From positions 9,677,001 through 9,741,000 of the forward strand of contig OX438745.1 of assembly GCA_949316235.1 (NCBI GenBank): 64,000 bases of DNA, read 5' to 3'. This DNA comes from Oegoconia quadripuncta. Taxonomy: Eukaryota; Arthropoda; Insecta; Lepidoptera; Autostichidae. The notes under the pieces were generated by a model that had not been told where the DNA came from, did not search any database, and worked only from the letters and a program-made list of their open reading frames with translations. The translations under genes and the position numbers were made by a program. This document shows, piece after piece, positions 9,476-20,107 of this stretch. Numbering within the stretch: position 1 is the first letter of the stretch; each line of letters opens with the position of its first letter.

Positions 9476-10222
9476 AGTAGATTATTTATTAAATTATACA
9501 TGTAATTTATCAATGTTATTGTTAATTTTGATGAAGATGTATTCTTTTTACAAGTTTTTATTTAAATTTACCTAGTGTCTGGCTGTTAAGAGGGTTTATT
9601 CTGTCCAGTGGCGACCTTATTGGATAAATTAAGATTCCTTTTTAAATACAGAATAAATAAACCTTTTATTCTTCATCCATGTTCGATGAAAATCGGCTCA
9701 GATATTCCGTAGATATTTAACTTTTAACACAGTTACTTTGTTTACCTGGATAATATTATATGTTTACTTCTTCGGGGCTTATTATTTTTATTTTTGTATT
9801 TATGTTTCATTTTTTTTATCTTTATTTAAAATAATCTTTATCTTTATTTATGTTGCTTTGTGTTATCATTGTCATCATTATATCAGTCACAAGATGTCCA
9901 TTGCTGAACATAGAGAGAGATAGAGAGATAAATATATCACTGGTAATCACTAGAGCAACCTGTTGGAAGTCCAAATCGCGCCAAAACTAAATCATAACCA
10001 AAAACTTTACGTTAAGCACGTTTCGTATCGCGCTAATCATTTTAATAGAAATTAGTCTTGTATTTTTTAATTCTCGTGGTAATCTCTAAACGCCTTGTTT
10101 TTTTTAGTCAAAGATTTAATCGTTCAGAAAAAATAAGCGCGAATTCATTTTTCAAATTTGATCCTAATTTTTTTCGTTCGGACGTTAAAACCGTTGTAGG
10201 ATAGCGCGACAATTCCATTTTC
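9476..10222. other. Intergenic DNA with a small repeat fragment
   Basis: About 9865-9915 matches the start of family D (ATCAGTCACAAGATGTCCA; compare 15606 and 16599). The rest shows nothing recognisable. Confidence 0.45.
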
Positions 10223-10320
10223 TTTTTTTTTATGCACAACGGTTAAGGACTTGACTTCAAAGTGAAGATGAGGCCGAAGGTGGAAACGTGACCCGGAAAT
10301 CCGATCATTTTATTTGGGGG
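10223..10320 (-). repeat. SINE family A fragment
   Basis: Tail end of family A in reverse: poly(T), then TATGCACAACGG, then AAGATGAGGCCGAAGGTGG. The tRNA-like head is missing. Confidence 0.65.
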
Positions 10321-10327
10321 TCTGACA

Positions 10328-10690
10328 GATAGTCAAAGTCAAAGTCAAAAAATATTTATTTCGTAGGATAAAAATTATCACTTGAAAACATCACATTTTT
10401 TATCTTAATATTAAAATTATTGACATTATTGCTCATTCGCAAAGCAGATTCCCCAGAGAAGAACGAGCAAGAAACTCAAGGGTTGCTCTCTTAAATACAT
10501 TTGGGTTACAATTATATTATATTGTATAATTAGACTGAATATCGCCGTGTGGTCTATGTCCATGCTTGCTTATCATCGAGATAGTAAGAAATTTTATAAT
10601 AGCCTTTGGTAAATAATGTCTATTTTATGATGGTTTTTAATTTATTTAAATTTTAAATGTCCAATGGAACCTTATTTAAAAGCGTATTTG
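10328..10690 (-). mobile_element. Jockey-type LINE 3' fragment (family J)
   Basis: Reverse orientation of the 28.6-kb fragment: the tail AAAGTCAAAGTCAAA is at the left, then GAAGAACGAGCAAGAAACTC, then the complement of the reverse-transcriptase C-terminal codons near 10590-10660. 5'-truncated; coding part degraded. Confidence 0.65.
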
Positions 10691-10982
10691 CCCCTTAATC
10701 TTTATCCTTATCTCCGACAACCGAAAAAACAATGTTATTTGGCGTTTGGCAGTTGTTTGTTTAATTAGCATTTATACGAATGTCTCCATTGTGTTATACT
10801 TATACTGCGCAACGTAGAAGCGATCGTGAGCGCAGGCGCAGATGTATTCGCGCGTAAACAACATGCAACCGTGCGTCGTCGCAATGTCCGCGGAAATAAA
10901 TTACTTATATCGGCACGGTATGATAAATGAATAGTTTAATGGGTTCTAATTACTTTAACACGTACAGTCGGCAGAGTAAATA

Positions 10983-11406
10983 TTAGGTCCTTACCTATGA
11001 AATTGGCGTTTTGTGTGAAGAATTTCATTACGACTGTTTTCTCCATACCTACAAACATTTTTGATTTTTTTTGAGAACGGCAAATCCAAATTTAGCTAAA
11101 CTTTGTGTGTATTATCGGATAACATTAAGTTAAGTATAGGCAGCGTTAATTTAAAAGTAACCGCTTTATAAAAGTTTCAGCGAATCTAAGAAATGATTAT
11201 GGGGGAAGCACGCGAAAAGAGCTCTGTTCAAATTTTTTTTATTATGTGATTTAGCCGAGAAATTAAAAAATATTTCATGTGAAACCTTGAAATAATATTC
11301 TATTTTCCAAATAAAAAACCAATTTGGATATAGCTTTGTAAATCGCAGGAATTGGTACATATGATTAACGAAGAAAGAAAACTCCAATTTCATAGGTAAA
11401 GACCCA
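10983..11406 (+). mobile_element. Non-autonomous mariner-like element
   Basis: 424 bp flanked by TA on both sides (10981-10982 and 11407-11408). The ends are inverted repeats of about 27 bp, beginning TTAGGTCCTTACCTATG at the left and ending CATAGGTAAAGACCCA at the right. These resemble, from memory, termini of the cecropia group of mariners, which are common in silk moths. Far shorter than a complete mariner (about 1.3 kb), and the interior encodes no transposase, so it is an internally deleted, non-autonomous copy. Confidence 0.62.
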
Positions 11407-11408
11407 TA

Positions 11409-13204
11409 TTCGGGTGGAATACGGGCCACGCCTAGTGGTCCGTAGACGGAAGGCTGACGGTGGACTAAAATTATGTAAGGGTTTAGTTTTAGTATTATCG
11501 TTCAAACTTAGTGCAATTGACCCCCATGATACCTGTCCCTATACCTGGCTCCTACTTGATTCGTTTAGTTTTTGTATTTCTTTCCGCTTTTGCTCGCCAT
11601 CGCCTCAGCTACAACATAACGATCGTAAAATCCATTTTTTAGGAGACAATTATACGATTAACTAACCAATTGATCCACGTAACGAATACTAGTAAATATC
11701 ATCATGTAAAGTCATTTACCTTGTGTCGGTGAAATGTAAAGCATGCGCAAAATTACACGCAATTGATGAAAAAAACTTTATAAAGCATCTTTTTCAATTG
11801 GTGCACACGGTTTTAGCTAATTGCGAATTTGTCAGTTGCTATTTATCATGAGTATTTGATGAAGCGATACAATGTCAGACAGATTTGTGCACGGTAGCGC
11901 ATTGCCAAGTTTCTTACAGCACTATCAGACATTATATCCTTCCTGCACGTAAAGAACATTGGGTTAATTAAATTATTTGTAGTTACTTTTAACCGTCTTA
12001 AAAAAGGGTTTGTTCTCAATATAAGTTTGAAGTCTGACTCATTGTCTGACAATTATTAAGCAAAGCTTAGGTAGTTATGGGAGGTTTTCTCCCAATCCTA
12101 CAGATTTCCTTTACAGATTCCTGTCTCTACAAATTCCCAATTCTACAGACTCTTAATTTTACAGATTTCCAAATCTACACATTCCCAACAGATAATACAT
12201 AAATATTGAAATAAAACATCATAACTCGGGATAAATTATTAAGGACGATAAAAATATAACTTAGATTTAGTAATTGTAATACACCTGGAAAGGCAGAGTT
12301 AAGGTTTTTAATTGATTGATTGATTGACAAGAATTAAATTGATCTAGCAATACCTACTTGGCATGTGACCCTAAAAATATGCGTATTCGACACGCACTTG
12401 GCCCGTCTTTTTATTAACTTAGATATCGGAGTTGCAGCACAGCGCCGTGCCATTGTGTGTAGTTCATCCAAGTATCGTTACGTGAGTTACGCTTAACAAT
12501 AGAAAACGTTACGTTTATTTGAGTTCTAATAGATCCACATAGATGGCGCTGTTTAGAAATAAGTACATCATCATTTACCTGCTCCAAGACGAATGCCAAA
12601 AGATGAAATATTAAATGCCTGAATCCATGAAGCCAAATATAATACAATATTATAATATGTAGCAACTAATTACAACCTAATAGGCAAATAACACCTTGTC
12701 ACTCACTGTTCAGCAAACCTTCCATCTACTTTTAATTATGTGAATCTTTGGTAACTAATTTATTCTTAAAATGATATAAATTTTTGTTACAATAATTATT
12801 CAGTGAGATAACATTTGTGCCAGAAAGGCTTGCTGAATGTGTTCATGTATTACCTAACCCTAAAGTTGCTTTGTAAAGTATCAATGAGCTTATTTTTTTT
12901 TTAATAAATAAATATTTCGGACATTTGCACCAATCAATTTTATTGTAGTCAGAGAAAAGGAATAGGTATTTTAATTTTCTGATCCCACTCTGCGGCCTCC
13001 TTCTGGAGCTTGACTGAAGTTCAACCTTCGGAGAGGGAAATCAACTGTGATAAAAGAAGCGGCGCAAGAAAACCACAGGATCATTGGTGTAATTATAAAA
13101 TAAAAATTATATAACTATTACAATTTTATAACTTTGGGGAGCTGGTCGAAGTACACCAAACGTGTTTGTCATTCAGGTAGTAAATGATTGAACCTTTTTT
13201 CGGC
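11409..13204. other. Intergenic DNA, no gene recognised
   Basis: Short open frames only, none with a domain. A CTACAGATT-type word recurs about every 18-20 nt at 12098-12180, a weak degenerate repeat. A (TTGA)n-like run lies near 12310-12328, possibly a LINE tail. Confidence 0.5.
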
Positions 13205-13210
13205 GTCGGA

Positions 13211-13505
13211 GCGTCGATGGCACAGCGGTTATTACGCGATCTCCCAATTTGGGAGGTCAGGGTTCGATCCCGAGGAAGGCCATGTACCAATGAGTTTTGA
13301 AATTTAATTAATTATTTATGTGCATTTATCCGACTGCTCTTAACGTGACGGAAAACATCGTGAGGAAACCTGCATGCCTGAGAAATAATAATCCTAAGGC
13401 ATGTGACGTCCCCAACCCGCATTGGGCCAGGGTGGTGGACTTTGGCCCATACTCCCTCATTATATGAGGGAAGGCCTATATCCCTACAGAGGCATGTTTA
13501 GAGAG
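13211..13505 (+). repeat. tRNA-derived SINE, family C copy 1
   Basis: tRNA-like head with an A-box-like GGCACAGCGGTTA and box B GGTTCGATCCC, followed by the family body (CCATGTACCAATGAG, AAACATCGTGAGGAAACCT) and the end GGCCTATATCCCTACAG. Other copies lie at 30.0, 38.1 and 41.5 kb. Pol III transcribed by analogy with other SINEs. Confidence 0.75.
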
Positions 13506-13754
13506 AGAGATTAATGCTGGCGGAAACAGATCTTGTCTCTATGGTCCGACTGCCATGCCCTATGGGCAGTCCTCCAACGTGTGCTGAGCGCAGTCCTAGT
13601 CGCACGCGCAGTGGTGGCATCATGCCATTTCCTCCCATCAGATTCGACTCAGATACTATAAGTTGAGAAGCCATAAGTTCGAGGTTTTCGGTGAGGGCGC
13701 TTTTATCTTCGGCCCTATTCCATCACTGATAGGTAGATTATATGAAGTTCATCA

Positions 13755-14012
13755 TCAATGCTTCTCCACTGTGAGGGCACAGCCTCTTCTCACTGGGAGG
13801 AGTGTATATGGGCCATAATCACCACGCGGGTCCAGAGCGGATTGGTTAATTTATCTCAGACTAGTGGCCACTTGACAGTTAGTGTTTCTAAGCCGACCCT
13901 AAAGGCCACCGACTTGGCTTAACGACTGCCTTCAATTGAAAACAACCGGAACCGACTATATAACGTGCTCTCCGAAACACGAAAACACTCGTATTAAAAT
14001 GCCACTATAGGA
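13755..14012 (+). repeat. Dispersed repeat, family E copy 1
   Basis: Contains GGCCATAATCACCACG, AGCGGATTGGTT, TTCAATTGAAAACAACCGG and AAAATGCCACTATAGG in that order. The same series recurs near 32938, 34689, 46098, 52123 and 62525. Non-coding; the element class is not clear. Confidence 0.6.
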
Positions 14013-14356
14013 AATTAGAAAGAAAGAATCAGCCTTGCTATACAGCGAGGCAACGCGGCCAGCCTTCTGGGTACCATTCCACCAACCAGAGACTTGGGGC
14101 TGGTTTTTTATTTGTGATTTTTTTTAACAATAAATTGTATAATTATTGTCTATAGGAAACTACACATCAACATTTACTAATCTTTACTGTGCTATTTCTG
14201 CATCGATTCTGAATGTTAAATTATTGTCACTATAGCTGTAGTAGTTCAGATATTATGGTTTTTATTAATAAAGGTACCGTGTGCGCAGCACAAACGTGTG
14301 ACCGCGCGGAATCGGACGTTTGACCAGAACTTTGGCCGCGCCAGCCGGACGGTCCG

Positions 14357-14560
14357 CTATTACTAGCCGACCAACCACTCTGTCCACCTGGTTGGACGGT
14401 TAGTAATTTCTTTTCTTAACCATCAACCAGCCTGGTTAGTAAGTTAGTAATATGAATTTTTAGTATTAGCCGACCAATTTTTTACGTATTAGTTAATGGT
14501 TTGTCGGGTGGTAATCGGTCTATTGCCGTCTTTTACTAGCCGACCAACCAACCGAAAAAT
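14357..14560. repeat. Cluster of GCCGACCAACC motifs
   Basis: ACTAGCCGACCAACC-like words occur near 14363, 14465 and 14534, with inverted partners such as TTGGACGGTTAGTAA (about 14392) and CTGGTTAGTAA (about 14430). The first pair forms an 18-bp stem with 2 mismatches. Could be a degraded foldback element or a binding-site cluster. Confidence 0.45.
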
Positions 14561-14579
14561 CGCCGGGGTTATTCGATTA

Positions 14580-15290
14580 GATTATAAGAAACACATGACT
14601 GCTTTTACATAAATAAATGATCGGCGCAGCATCGAAACCACACTTAAACTTGCGAATAGAAATCAACTGCTCACAAACCAATGGCCTGGCCACTAGCGCG
14701 AAACCCCCAAAATAGATAATTATGTAGTACTTTTATTAGTGTATTTTCTATGTATTACAGAGAATTAGAGATCATTTCGGGTTTGGGTGTCTCTTTTTTC
14801 TGCTTGGGCGAAGCCTCGCCTCCAAAATTGACTACAGACTTTCCAATTATTACTAAATACTGGGTATAGTAAGGCTTACTTTTTGGAGTCTGTATGAAAA
14901 AAGTACAACAGTTAAACATTTGGACCAAATGAGGGAGTAAACCACACGCTACAGCATCTTTCAACCTCTTGCTGGTATCTAAGCTGAATTTTGGCACATT
15001 ACGGTACTATCGAGCTGATGTGATGATGGAGTTGTTATATAGGTATTGGAACTCCTTGATGACAAATGGCAAAATAGTCGAATTTGGGTTAATTTGTTTC
15101 GTTGCCATGAGCACTTTCCATTACACGTGAGAGGGTCTGAAGATGAAGCCAGAAGATTGCCACTGGAACTCCTAGATGGACTGTATGTTACTCGTCTTTG
15201 TACTAGAATAATAATGTGATAATATGATGGAGTATTATAGCTTGTTTGTTATTCAAAGTATTTTTAATGCAGAACTTATTTTTAATTCAT
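14580..15290. other. Intergenic DNA, nothing recognised
   Basis: An 80-codon frame on the minus strand (14997-14755) shows no family features. A poly(T) at 15290-15298 begins the next SINE. Confidence 0.5.
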
Positions 15291-15600
15291 TTTTTTTTCT
15301 TTATGCACAACGGTTTGGTACTTGACCTCAATCACACCTGATGTTAATTGAAGATGAGGTCGAAGGTGGAAACGTACTGACCCGAAAACCCCCACACATT
15401 TGGAGAACTTTCTATCTTATCTCTGATAACCGGAACACAACAACGCTATTAACATTGCTGCTTGGCGGCAGATTTAGATAAGATGCTGGTAGCTAGCCAG
15501 GCGGACATTTAAAATGCCCTACCACCAACCATACCGACTAATTAAATATTTACCCCCTGGGAATCGAACCCGCGACCTCCGAATCGTAAACCCAATTGTT
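15291..15600 (-). repeat. tRNA-derived SINE, family A copy 3 (full)
   Basis: Reverse orientation: poly(T), TATGCACAACGG, body, then the complement of the tRNA-like head GGAGGTCGCGGGTTCGATTC with box B. Complete copies run from an A-box-like head to a GTGCATAAAAA tail. Confidence 0.78.
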
Positions 15601-15605
15601 ACAGT

Positions 15606-15780
15606 TTGTATCATCATCATATCAGCCACAGGATGTTCCTTGTTGAACATAGATTTCCAGAGCGACCTTGTGAGTAGACGTCTTACGCTGCGCTTGCCGG
15701 TACGTGGTCTCCACTCGAGAACTTCAATGCCCCACCGGCCACCAGTCTTCGAGCTATATGCCCTTCCTACTGCCACTTAG
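15606..15780 (+). repeat. Dispersed repeat, family D copy
   Basis: Begins ATCATCATATCAGCCACAGG and continues with TCCAGAGCGACCTTGT and a GC-richer part. Sister copies at 16599 and 25884. The common lepidopteran repeat opening with ATCATCATCATCAGCC; non-coding. Followed by a (TAGA)n run at 15778-15796. Confidence 0.6.
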
Positions 15781-16194
15781 ATAGATAGATAGATAAAGCG
15801 TTTATTTGCATTTACGAAACACATACAAAAATATTAGATGCAACAATCATTTTGTGTGCGAAGTGCGAGGTTTGGTTCGTTTTTAATTTTACCATTGCGT
15901 TCGCGTTTACGCAAAAAGTATCAATGAAAAAAATCGTTTTGCAAACTATCCGCTAGAGGCGCTGCACATTTCTTCATACAAATCGTCACGTAAACGTGAA
16001 CGCGGTAGTAAAGTTAAGTCGAAACAAAACTCACACTCCGCCCTCCGCTTGGTGTTATTCTTACGAAATGTAGCCTTATTTCACAGTAATTAAAATAAAA
16101 ACTAAAAAACAAAAATTAAGTACAACTATTACAACTTATAATAGAGTTGTGTGTGTATCTTCACTTCACTTCAACTTACGCCGGGCTATGTCCG

Positions 16195-16208
16195 TTTATA
16201 TATAAACT
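16195..16208. repeat. Target-site duplication of truncated R1-clade LINE (left)
   Basis: TTTATATATAAACT, exactly repeated at 16416-16429. Same length (14 bp) as the duplication of the full-length copy. Confidence 0.85.
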
Positions 16209-16415
16209 CAAGCCTCGCGAGAAGGCGCGCGTGGTGTTCCCACGCGCCTTTTTGAGGTGGCTGGATCAGAAGATTCCTCCCTCGTGGCCACGCCGTTTCG
16301 GTGCGCGCGAAGGAACGCCGGGGGGTTTTTAGTGGGTAGGACCGCTCCCGTCTGGAACGAGGGTCAGCGGCGGGTAGAAGGCGTAAATTCGTTTTCCCCC
16401 CGTCAAAAAAAAATT
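16209..16415 (+). mobile_element. 5'-truncated R1-clade LINE copy (3' UTR only)
   Basis: Plus-strand copy of the 3' UTR of the 1.8-8.4-kb element, beginning at CAAGCCTCGCGAGAAGG and ending GTTTTCCCCCCGTC plus nine A. Against the full-length copy it lacks two internal blocks, corresponding to about 1940-2029 and about 38 nt near 1815-1865. The conserved hairpin and the GGGGGGTTTTTAGTGGG stretch remain. Bracketed by a perfect 14-bp duplication. A frame through it spells the same residues as the untranslated region of the full-length copy, which is coincidental read-through. Confidence 0.9.
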
Positions 16416-16429
16416 TTTATATATAAACT
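16416..16429. repeat. Target-site duplication of truncated R1-clade LINE (right)
   Basis: Exact repeat of the 14 bases at 16195-16208, two T after the poly(A). Confidence 0.85.
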
Positions 16430-16598
16430 GCTTACTATAGTTTACCTTTATCCATGATTCTTTAGTCGCCTTGTACCCACGAAAAGATAAGTATTGATTC
16501 TATTCAACACTTTTGGTAACAACAAGGATCCTGTATCCTCCGTAATGTAATAAAGTCTTTACAGTGTAATAAAGTGATATAATCTATGTTATGGACAA

Positions 16599-16872
16599 AT
16601 ATCATCATCATATCAGCCGAAAGACGTTCACTGTTGGACAAAGGCCTCCCCCAAAGATCTCTACAGCAATCGGACTTGCGCGCTGCTCGCGTCCTGCGGC
16701 TTCCCGCACGATCTTTGCCAAATCGTCTCGGTCCACCTGGGCCTGCCCATGCTCCGTCCTGTAATAAGACTACCGACCACAGAGGGGTGGCTGCTCTGCG
16801 CTACCGACCGACTGCGATCGCCAACCCACCTGCCAAGCGTGGCGGTTATGGCAATTGGCCCCCAAAACATGG
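16599..16872 (+). repeat. Dispersed repeat, family D copy
   Basis: Opens ATCATCATCATATCAGCCG, then ACTGTTGGACAAAGGCCTCC and a GC-rich stretch to about 16872. Longest of the family D copies here. The frames in it are repeat read-through. Confidence 0.6.
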
Positions 16873-17020
16873 AAAATTATAGTCAAATATAAATCCAATG
16901 GTCAATAAAACTTTTGGACTTTTTGTTAATGGTAATGTAGTACTCATAAACGTTACTCATCGTAATATCACAGGTCACATATGATTACGATATGAAGTGA
17001 TTTGTTTATTTAATGTATTA

Positions 17021-17570
17021 ACCGCCTCCGTGGCTCAATGTGAACAACATTAAATAATAATAATAAATAAATATCCTTGGACATACACACAACACTATCT
17101 AGTTCCACTTTAAGCAACTATAGGCTTGTGTTGTGGATACCAGATGGTTGATATACTTCATAAATGCATATTTTTTTTGAAAATAAATACTATAAATGAA
17201 AACATCCATAACTCGGGTACACATGTCCGTATTCATCATACAAATATATGCCCCTAGCGGGATTCGAACCCGAATCGAATTCGGAGGCAGAGTTTCTAAC
17301 CACTACACTACATAACATTGGGTTTACGATTCGGAGGTCGTGGGTTCGATCCCCAGCGGGGTATATATTTAGTACTCGGTTTGGTTAGTGGTAGGGCATA
17401 TTAAACAGCTATGTTAATAGCATTGTTGTGTTCTGATTGTCAGAGATAAGATAGCCAGTCCCCCATATAACATGGGGTTTCCGGGTCAGTACGCTACTAC
17501 CTTCGGCCTCATCTTCACTTAACATCAGGTGTGATTGAGGGCAATTGCTAACCCGATGTGCATAAAAAAT
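17021..17570 (+). repeat. SINE family A copy 2, split by another SINE
   Basis: Head (ACCGCCTCCGTGGCTCAATG, 17021-17051) is separated from box B (GGTTCGATCCCC, about 17344) and the rest of the body (17314-17570) by a family B SINE. AACATT borders the insert on both sides. Confidence 0.78.
17052..17313 (-). repeat. tRNA-derived SINE, family B copy 1, nested
   Basis: Reverse orientation: an AATAAATAAATATCCTTGG tail at the left, body, then GGGATTCGAACCCG (complement of box B) and the tRNA-like head. Inserted into SINE A with a 6-bp AACATT duplication (17046-17051 and 17314-17319). Confidence 0.8.
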
Positions 17571-17582
17571 GTATACAGGGTA

Positions 17583-17763
17583 GAAAGATAAGTCGGGCCC
17601 TGGAGGGAAACTACCTTAAATCTTTAAGCTGGCTCATTTTACTTGAAGAAGACATTCCTTTATTTTTAAAAAGAAACAAAACTGCATTCAAGGATTCCTA
17701 TAAGTAAAATGAGCCAGCTTAAGGATTTAAGGTAGTTTCCCTCCAGGGCCCGACTAATCTTTC
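17583..17763. mobile_element. Foldback element with 62-bp inverted arms
   Basis: Arms 17583-17644 and 17702-17763 are reverse complements over 62 bp with two mismatches, around a 57-nt loop. The outer flanks continue the symmetry weakly (TACAGGGTAG on the left, the complement of TACACGGTGTGG on the right). No ORF. Palindromic MITE, or the source of a long hairpin RNA. It directly abuts the tail of SINE A copy 2. Confidence 0.75.
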
Positions 17764-19320
17764 CACACCGTGTAGTACGTTTATCACACCTAAGTATATT
17801 TTTGTTTCTTTATATTCTAAAAATATTCTACAAAATTTTAGTGAATACTATTACCACCTCTATGATTGGATTACTCTATACGTCTAGTTTCGGTATATCG
17901 CTGTTCAGGTAACAAGAGGAAGGTCTAAAAATATGTAGGATCGAAGTGAAGCAAGCAATCTTGTTGTCCTTATGAAATACCAACAGCCATTTTGTATTCA
18001 CATTCCTAATAAATACAATACATAAATTTAATTTTTACTTTATTTAACATTACAAAGAAATGCGAATAGACAGTACAATAAATTATTAAATTTTCTATCG
18101 ATTTATTAAAGATTTTGTCAATAGCTTTAATCTATGAGAAAATATTAATTTTAATGCATACGATAATGCCTTTAGATGTTTAAAAAAAAGTTTAAATAAT
18201 AAAAGAACAAAAATTCTTTATGGGATAAGTTCGCCTTTGTACTTAATTTTAAGTTACATTTAATTTATCTATTATGAAGTACAATAAAGCGTTTACAAAC
18301 AAACAAACAAAAAAATAAATAAAAAAAATATTAAAGGAACAAAATTAATCTATACCCGCGGGCAAAGTCGTAGTATCTGTATCCCGAAAAAATAAATATC
18401 TATGTTGGCTTAAGTTGTTAAATGTAAATGAGTATTTAGGCACAAAAATAATTGTCCAATAAATAATTATTCTAAAAGTTCGTTCCCTATGTCTAGAATA
18501 AATAAGACCTTTTTATAAAAAGTACTCCCCATTGCCCTTTTAGGACAATTAAAAATAAATTATCGTAAAAATTCTTCCTCCATTATTTCCATTAGTTAGA
18601 ATTTAAATAAATAATTTAAATTAAAATAGCACATTTAACATTAAATTAATAAACGAGACAGTTGTTCCAAAAAGGTGGGTAAATTAACTAAGAAATATTT
18701 TACTAACAAATATTAAACTAAACAATACTGAGCTACAACATAGAACAACGAAATAAAAAGAAAATTATTAAAAAAAAAGGTGAAACAAATGTCTCGTCGA
18801 TGTAAACTAGAGAATGACATCTGCATCACACAGAGATGATCAAAATAAGCCTTATCTTAAAGCTGAGATAATCGAGAATCGAATTCATCCCGTGATCAAT
18901 TCGAATTCATCACGAATTCATGACGTTCTTAGGACACACTTGCGACAACCTTTTATGTGTCAGTAATAGGTAATTTTTCCTTTGAATTTTCCAAAAAGAG
19001 AACATGAAAAAACTACTTTATCCATTTGGGACTTTACGGAATCTGTAGGGTTTTGACAAAACAACCGACTCCTCTAAGGTTGCGTTCGCCATATCCGGCG
19101 CTCATCATCAGATCTTCACCAAGTTTTATAGGAGCAACCTGACGGTGTACCCTTTCAAAAAAAAATCATCGAAATCGATTTACAATTGAAGACTTATTTA
19201 TTTAGACTGTTCCACGCCTCCGGAGATCTGAGAGCTGGCGCCTACTTTGCTCAGCAGCTGAGCTTTTACATTCAGCGGGGCAATAGCGCTAGCCTATGCC
19301 TAAAATCTAAAATCATAATT
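17764..19320. other. Intergenic DNA downstream of the Osiris gene
   Basis: Very AT-rich. AGTACAATAAAGCGTTTACA followed by (CAAA)n at about 18280-18310 is a plus-strand LINE tail of family K. About 18840-18930 holds imperfect repeats of GAATTCAT. No gene seen. Confidence 0.5.
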
Positions 19321-19326
19321 TTTATT
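19321..19326 (-). terminator. Possible poly(A) signal of the Osiris gene
   Basis: AATAAA on the minus strand about 600 nt beyond the stop codon. I found no closer canonical signal. Choosing it is a guess without transcript data. Confidence 0.25.
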
Positions 19327-19927
19327 TATCAAAGTAATCGCGTTTGGTCTGAAGTCACGCACAGATCCTCTGAATAAGATACTGTATCTGACCCTTTCGG
19401 CTTGATATACCCTTTCGGTTACACGTTGAATGAAATATTACTCTGTATTAAATTTAGAAATAGTAGCCCTTTCAAAATCCGACCTACGCGAAATGAACAA
19501 ACTGACAATACTTGAGGTTGGATAAAACCGACCATGGACTCCTAATAACAGGCGAGATTTATCGTCACACCAAAAATAGAACAGATGCCCAAAATTCTAA
19601 TCAGTCATTGGCTAAACCTGTCAGCTTATTGAACGTTGATTAGTTATCAAGGTCACGTAAATAATGACCTTGATAGGGTAAATCGGAATGCAGTATCCCG
19701 CCTCCCTCATGCCTGAGCTAGTCGACAGAATAAATAAACCATTAGGTGTCTATGCGTGGTGTGTTCGATAGATAAGCCCTTTGTAAGAAAATACCACAGC
19801 AATTCAACGATGTCTACCAATTTACCTACGCGTAAAGAAAACATGCAAGTTCACATAGCTGGAAGTCTTAGGAATATAGGCATATAAACATACGGCTGCG
19901 CAAGTGTGTGGCCACAAAATAAGCGAT

Positions 19928-20107
19928 CTAATCTTTTTTGTACGCAGAGTATGCTAGGTCAGAGACGTCGTTGTACGATCTGCGGTCCCAGCCTCCACTG
20001 CCGCCGCCACCACCGCCTGACGACCACCCGTGGCTTTCGTGGCCGCCGCTGCTCTTCTGCGACATGAGCTTCTTCAGCGCAATGATGCCGGCGAGAAGGA
20101 GTGCAAT
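19928..20107 (-). CDS. Osiris gene, exon 3 (C-terminus)
   Basis: The acceptor is GTTTACAG ending at 20108; coding starts ATTGCACTC in phase 0 and ends at TAG 19930-19928. It encodes 59 residues: the end of the hydrophobic segment (IALLLAGIIAL), a basic LKKLMSQK, a Gly/Ser/His-rich stretch, and the terminal YNDVSDLAYSAYKKD. Osiris proteins typically end with an AQxLAY-type tyrosine motif; here LAY is kept but the usual AQ is replaced. The phase and the match of the hydrophobic segment to exon 2 support the join across a 23-kb intron. Confidence 0.85.
   Translation of the reverse strand: MALLLAGIIALKKLMSQKSSGGHESHGWSSGGGGGGSGGWDRRSYNDVSDLAYSAYKKD

Noticed and set aside
16147..16332. 61-codon frame resembling part of the LINE
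   Set aside because: It reads through the 3' UTR of the truncated LINE copy; the matching stretch in the full-length copy is beyond the ORF2 stop.
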